Under the pieces are notes generated by a model. It was not told the origin of the DNA. It did no database searches and saw only the letters and a program-made list of their open reading frames with translations. A stretch of 63,835 nucleotides of DNA from the IMG/VR virus record IMGVR_UViG_3300007515_000008, positions 1-63,835 of that record. One strand, written 5' to 3'. Positions 62,601 through 63,835 of this stretch are shown in pieces; the stretch's first letter is position 1; each line of letters starts with the position of its first letter. The DNA is from a virus. A program made the translations under genes and the position numbers.

Positions 62601-63835
62601 AAGGTCGCCAGATGAAAGTAATTATTGGATAGTTCGTGGCTCAAATGGAGAATACGAAACTACTGGTGGTACTCAAGGTACAAATTCAGCAATTTCTTAT
62701 GATGTTGGAGATATTGTAGGTGTTGCTGTTGATTTAGATAACAGTAAATGGTGGGTTTCTATAAATGGTGTTTTTGTTGGCTCACCAACATCAGGAACAA
62801 GTCCAATTCATTCTAATTTATCTGGAACAGTTCTTCCAACTACACAGAACGCAAATAGCGGTGAAAGACATACATTTGTAGTCAACTTCGGTCAAGATTC
62901 CTCATTTGCTGGTAACAAGACAGCACAAGGTAATCAAGATGGTAATGATATAGGTGATTTCTATTACACTCCGCCTACAGGATATTTAGCATTATGTACA
63001 TCTAACCTACCAGCAGTAGATGTTGTACCTAGTGAGCATTTTAATATTGTTACTTATAGTGGTGATGGTGCTACTGACCAAAGTATTACTGGAGTAGGTT
63101 TTCAACCAGACTTTACTTGGTTGAAACGAAGAAATGCCAGTGAGCGACATATGTTAGTAACGCCTCTCCATACTCACACTAGTGGTGCTTATCATTGGAA
63201 TGATTCTGCTTCTAATGAAGGAGATTTTAGTGGTGGAGTTGGTCTTGGTTCTTTTGATTCAGATGGATTTACATTTGATGGTTCGGATGCTACTTGGAAT
63301 GCAAGTGGAAGCACATACGTATCTTGGAATTGGTTAGCAGGCAATACTACTTTAGGAACAGGTGATTTTACACAAGGAGATATTGCATCAACTTGTAGAA
63401 GAAATGTTGATGCTGGATTTAGTATTATTTCTTATACTGGTAATGGAAGCTCTAATCAAGATGTAGGACACGGATTGTCCAAGCGACCAGAGATGGTATT
63501 TTATAAAAACAGAGATGAAAATAGTAGGAATTGGAGTGTCTACCACAAAGATATGAATCCTTCTGATGAAGGTGCATTTCATATGAATTTAAATTTAACT
63601 GATGCCAGAGGAGCTGCTTCTGTTATTTTCAACGACCAAGAAACAACAGCTACAACAATTCCTGTGGGTACAAGTTCTGATAATAATGATTCTGGTAGTA
63701 AACATATAGCTTACGCTTTCCACTCTGTAGATGGCTTCTCGAAAGTGGGTTCATATACTGGTAATGGTAATGCTGATGGTACATTTGTTTACACTGGATT
63801 TAGACCAGCTTGGGTAATGTATAAGAGAACTGATA
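59647..63835 (+). CDS. Giant repeat-built tail adhesin with LamG and SPRY domains (partial, runs off window end)
   Basis: ATG at 59647 follows AAAGGAGAGATAAC; the frame stays open for more than 1396 codons to the end of the window. Residues 10-200 are a LamG-type lectin domain (FTISCWVKRGN, AWYHLVFIYDSSDG, YDGCLAEVHFIDG). Then come repeated adhesin modules, each with TYGQSIVSYTG, GHGLSSAP and GFRPAFLMVKRTD-type elements, interrupted near residues 937-1098 by a SPRY/B30.2-like domain (GKWYWEHYAES; VGVAVDLDNSKWWVSINGVF). The modules resume to the end. It probably binds host surface glycans. The stub at 2-271 carries the same module and a C-terminus. Confidence 0.8.
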   Translation, partial: MALGSPQWMYASGEAFTIDQSLRFNDDDSAYLSRTFATPTNPDIFTISCWVKRGNLSANSTDSQSGFFGQQGSDWGLINFDSNDKLFWRDKPSGADNCVLKTTRVFRDLSAWYHLVFIYDSSDGTEGDRAQIWVNGVRETVFDSGEEHYPSSSATSAWNTAGVRTIGGYNATTIEQEYDGCLAEVHFIDGTALTPTSFGETGDYGEWKPIEVSGLTYGTNGFYLPFKQDYTVEGFSATTYKGEGGTRYVGGTGFRPSLNWIKRRNGNGSHRITDIVRGAGKTLMSDDTGAEYVGNDTSAFKPDGFTNGGNSDDSGDTYVAWSWDMGANSPTGFGCVTYKGNGGTQSIGDVGFSPDLVWTKSRTSSHGSAVFDTISGGNNRLDTTSSQESRSNEGNIKFEPDGFSVTSSHPTTNYNNADMVSYFWNMGGTSVANTTGSINSTVRASTTYGQSIVSYTGTGSNATVGHGLSSAPEMIIVKRRSSSQSWMVYHAGIASDAETDAIKLNTTDAAFDDNSAWNDTAPTSSVFSLGTGGTNGSSETHIAYCFHSVSGYSKFGTYSGSGGSGNAQTLGFRPAFLMVKRTDSTSNWAIMDSTRSPLNPVDKALRGDASNAEDDLSSNYQVTFTDTGFSFSNYGYNETGSTYVYMAFAGGMDSISDYNDTGTIDSRVKANTTYGQSIVSYNGNATAGATLGHGLSSAPNMIILKHRDNNGESARVYHSGVTNGHLGFLNLNNTNAWSDNTLSAWNDTAPTSSVFSIGNDTALNGDGKPYIAWCFHNVTGYSSFGSYTGNGGSGTITVTTGFKPAWIMVKRTDSTSDWSIFDTTRQPSGDANNVLDESLAANLSNAVGTDNDFAKLTDTSFIVQANDYGFCNASGGTYIYAAFADKREYAYWLDQSGNNNDWTSNNLTESDISVDSPTNNFATFNPIDASGNDNTYSEGNLKVYLHNQGQDETVKATMGASSGKWYWEHYAESSTDDGGNFYVGIRSPDESNYWIVRGSNGEYETTGGTQGTNSAISYDVGDIVGVAVDLDNSKWWVSINGVFVGSPTSGTSPIHSNLSGTVLPTTQNANSGERHTFVVNFGQDSSFAGNKTAQGNQDGNDIGDFYYTPPTGYLALCTSNLPAVDVVPSEHFNIVTYSGDGATDQSITGVGFQPDFTWLKRRNASERHMLVTPLHTHTSGAYHWNDSASNEGDFSGGVGLGSFDSDGFTFDGSDATWNASGSTYVSWNWLAGNTTLGTGDFTQGDIASTCRRNVDAGFSIISYTGNGSSNQDVGHGLSKRPEMVFYKNRDENSRNWSVYHKDMNPSDEGAFHMNLNLTDARGAASVIFNDQETTATTIPVGTSSDNNDSGSKHIAYAFHSVDGFSKVGSYTGNGNADGTFVYTGFRPAWVMYKRTD

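Overview
The window is most of the genome of a tailed, apparently strictly lytic podovirus-like phage of an aquatic (probably marine) bacterium. Evidence: an AT-rich sequence; tightly packed genes; small and large terminase, a P22-size portal, a scaffold, an SU10-type capsid protein and a head-tail adaptor; a set of large ejection (internal virion) proteins; many tail adhesins of the kind found in marine phages; a T7-like RNA polymerase; ribonucleotide reductase; and no integrase or repressor. The host is not shown directly. The phage iscU closely resembles the gamma/beta-proteobacterial type, so an ISC-using host is a reasonable guess.

Layout. Rightward genes fill 1-22421 and 44925-63835. 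Leftward genes fill 22470-44765. The rightward and leftward blocks converge on a bidirectional terminator at 22424-22470 and diverge from a repeat-rich control region at about 44766-44924. Both ends of the window lie in the same kind of repeat-built tail adhesin gene, so the molecule probably closes there, with sequence missing between the ends. Read as a circle, the late block runs terminase, portal, scaffold, capsid, adaptor, tail adhesins, (junction), more adhesins, a small membrane/lysis group that contains iscU, a further structural gene and adhesin, a tail chaperone-like gene, and then six ejection-type proteins.

The leftward (early/middle) block holds about 20 small unknown genes plus ardA, an OB-fold SSB, a Toprim primase, the T7-like RNA polymerase, a possible nuclease, a MazG-like pyrophosphohydrolase, a dCMP-hydroxymethylase-like enzyme, a DUF1599/Nmad1-like protein, a second ssDNA-binding protein, an SF2 helicase, a YqaJ exonuclease, a RusA-like resolvase and nrdA/nrdB. 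No DNA polymerase and no endolysin could be recognised.

Most striking points. (1) The last ejection-type gene (18774-22421) carries a complete set of single-subunit RNA polymerase motifs with T7/N4-like spacing, so the phage appears to encode a compact virion RNA polymerase in addition to its T7-like enzyme. (2) The neighbouring 1543-residue ejection protein begins with an intact staphylococcal-nuclease active site. (3) A full-length iscU with all its ligands sits inside the lysis/membrane cluster. (4) A three-gene cluster points to cytosine hydroxymethylation of the phage DNA, with ArdA as a second anti-restriction layer. (5) A perfect 22-bp T7-promoter-like element occurs twice in opposite orientation. 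Several further repeats and hairpin clusters mark candidate control or origin sites.
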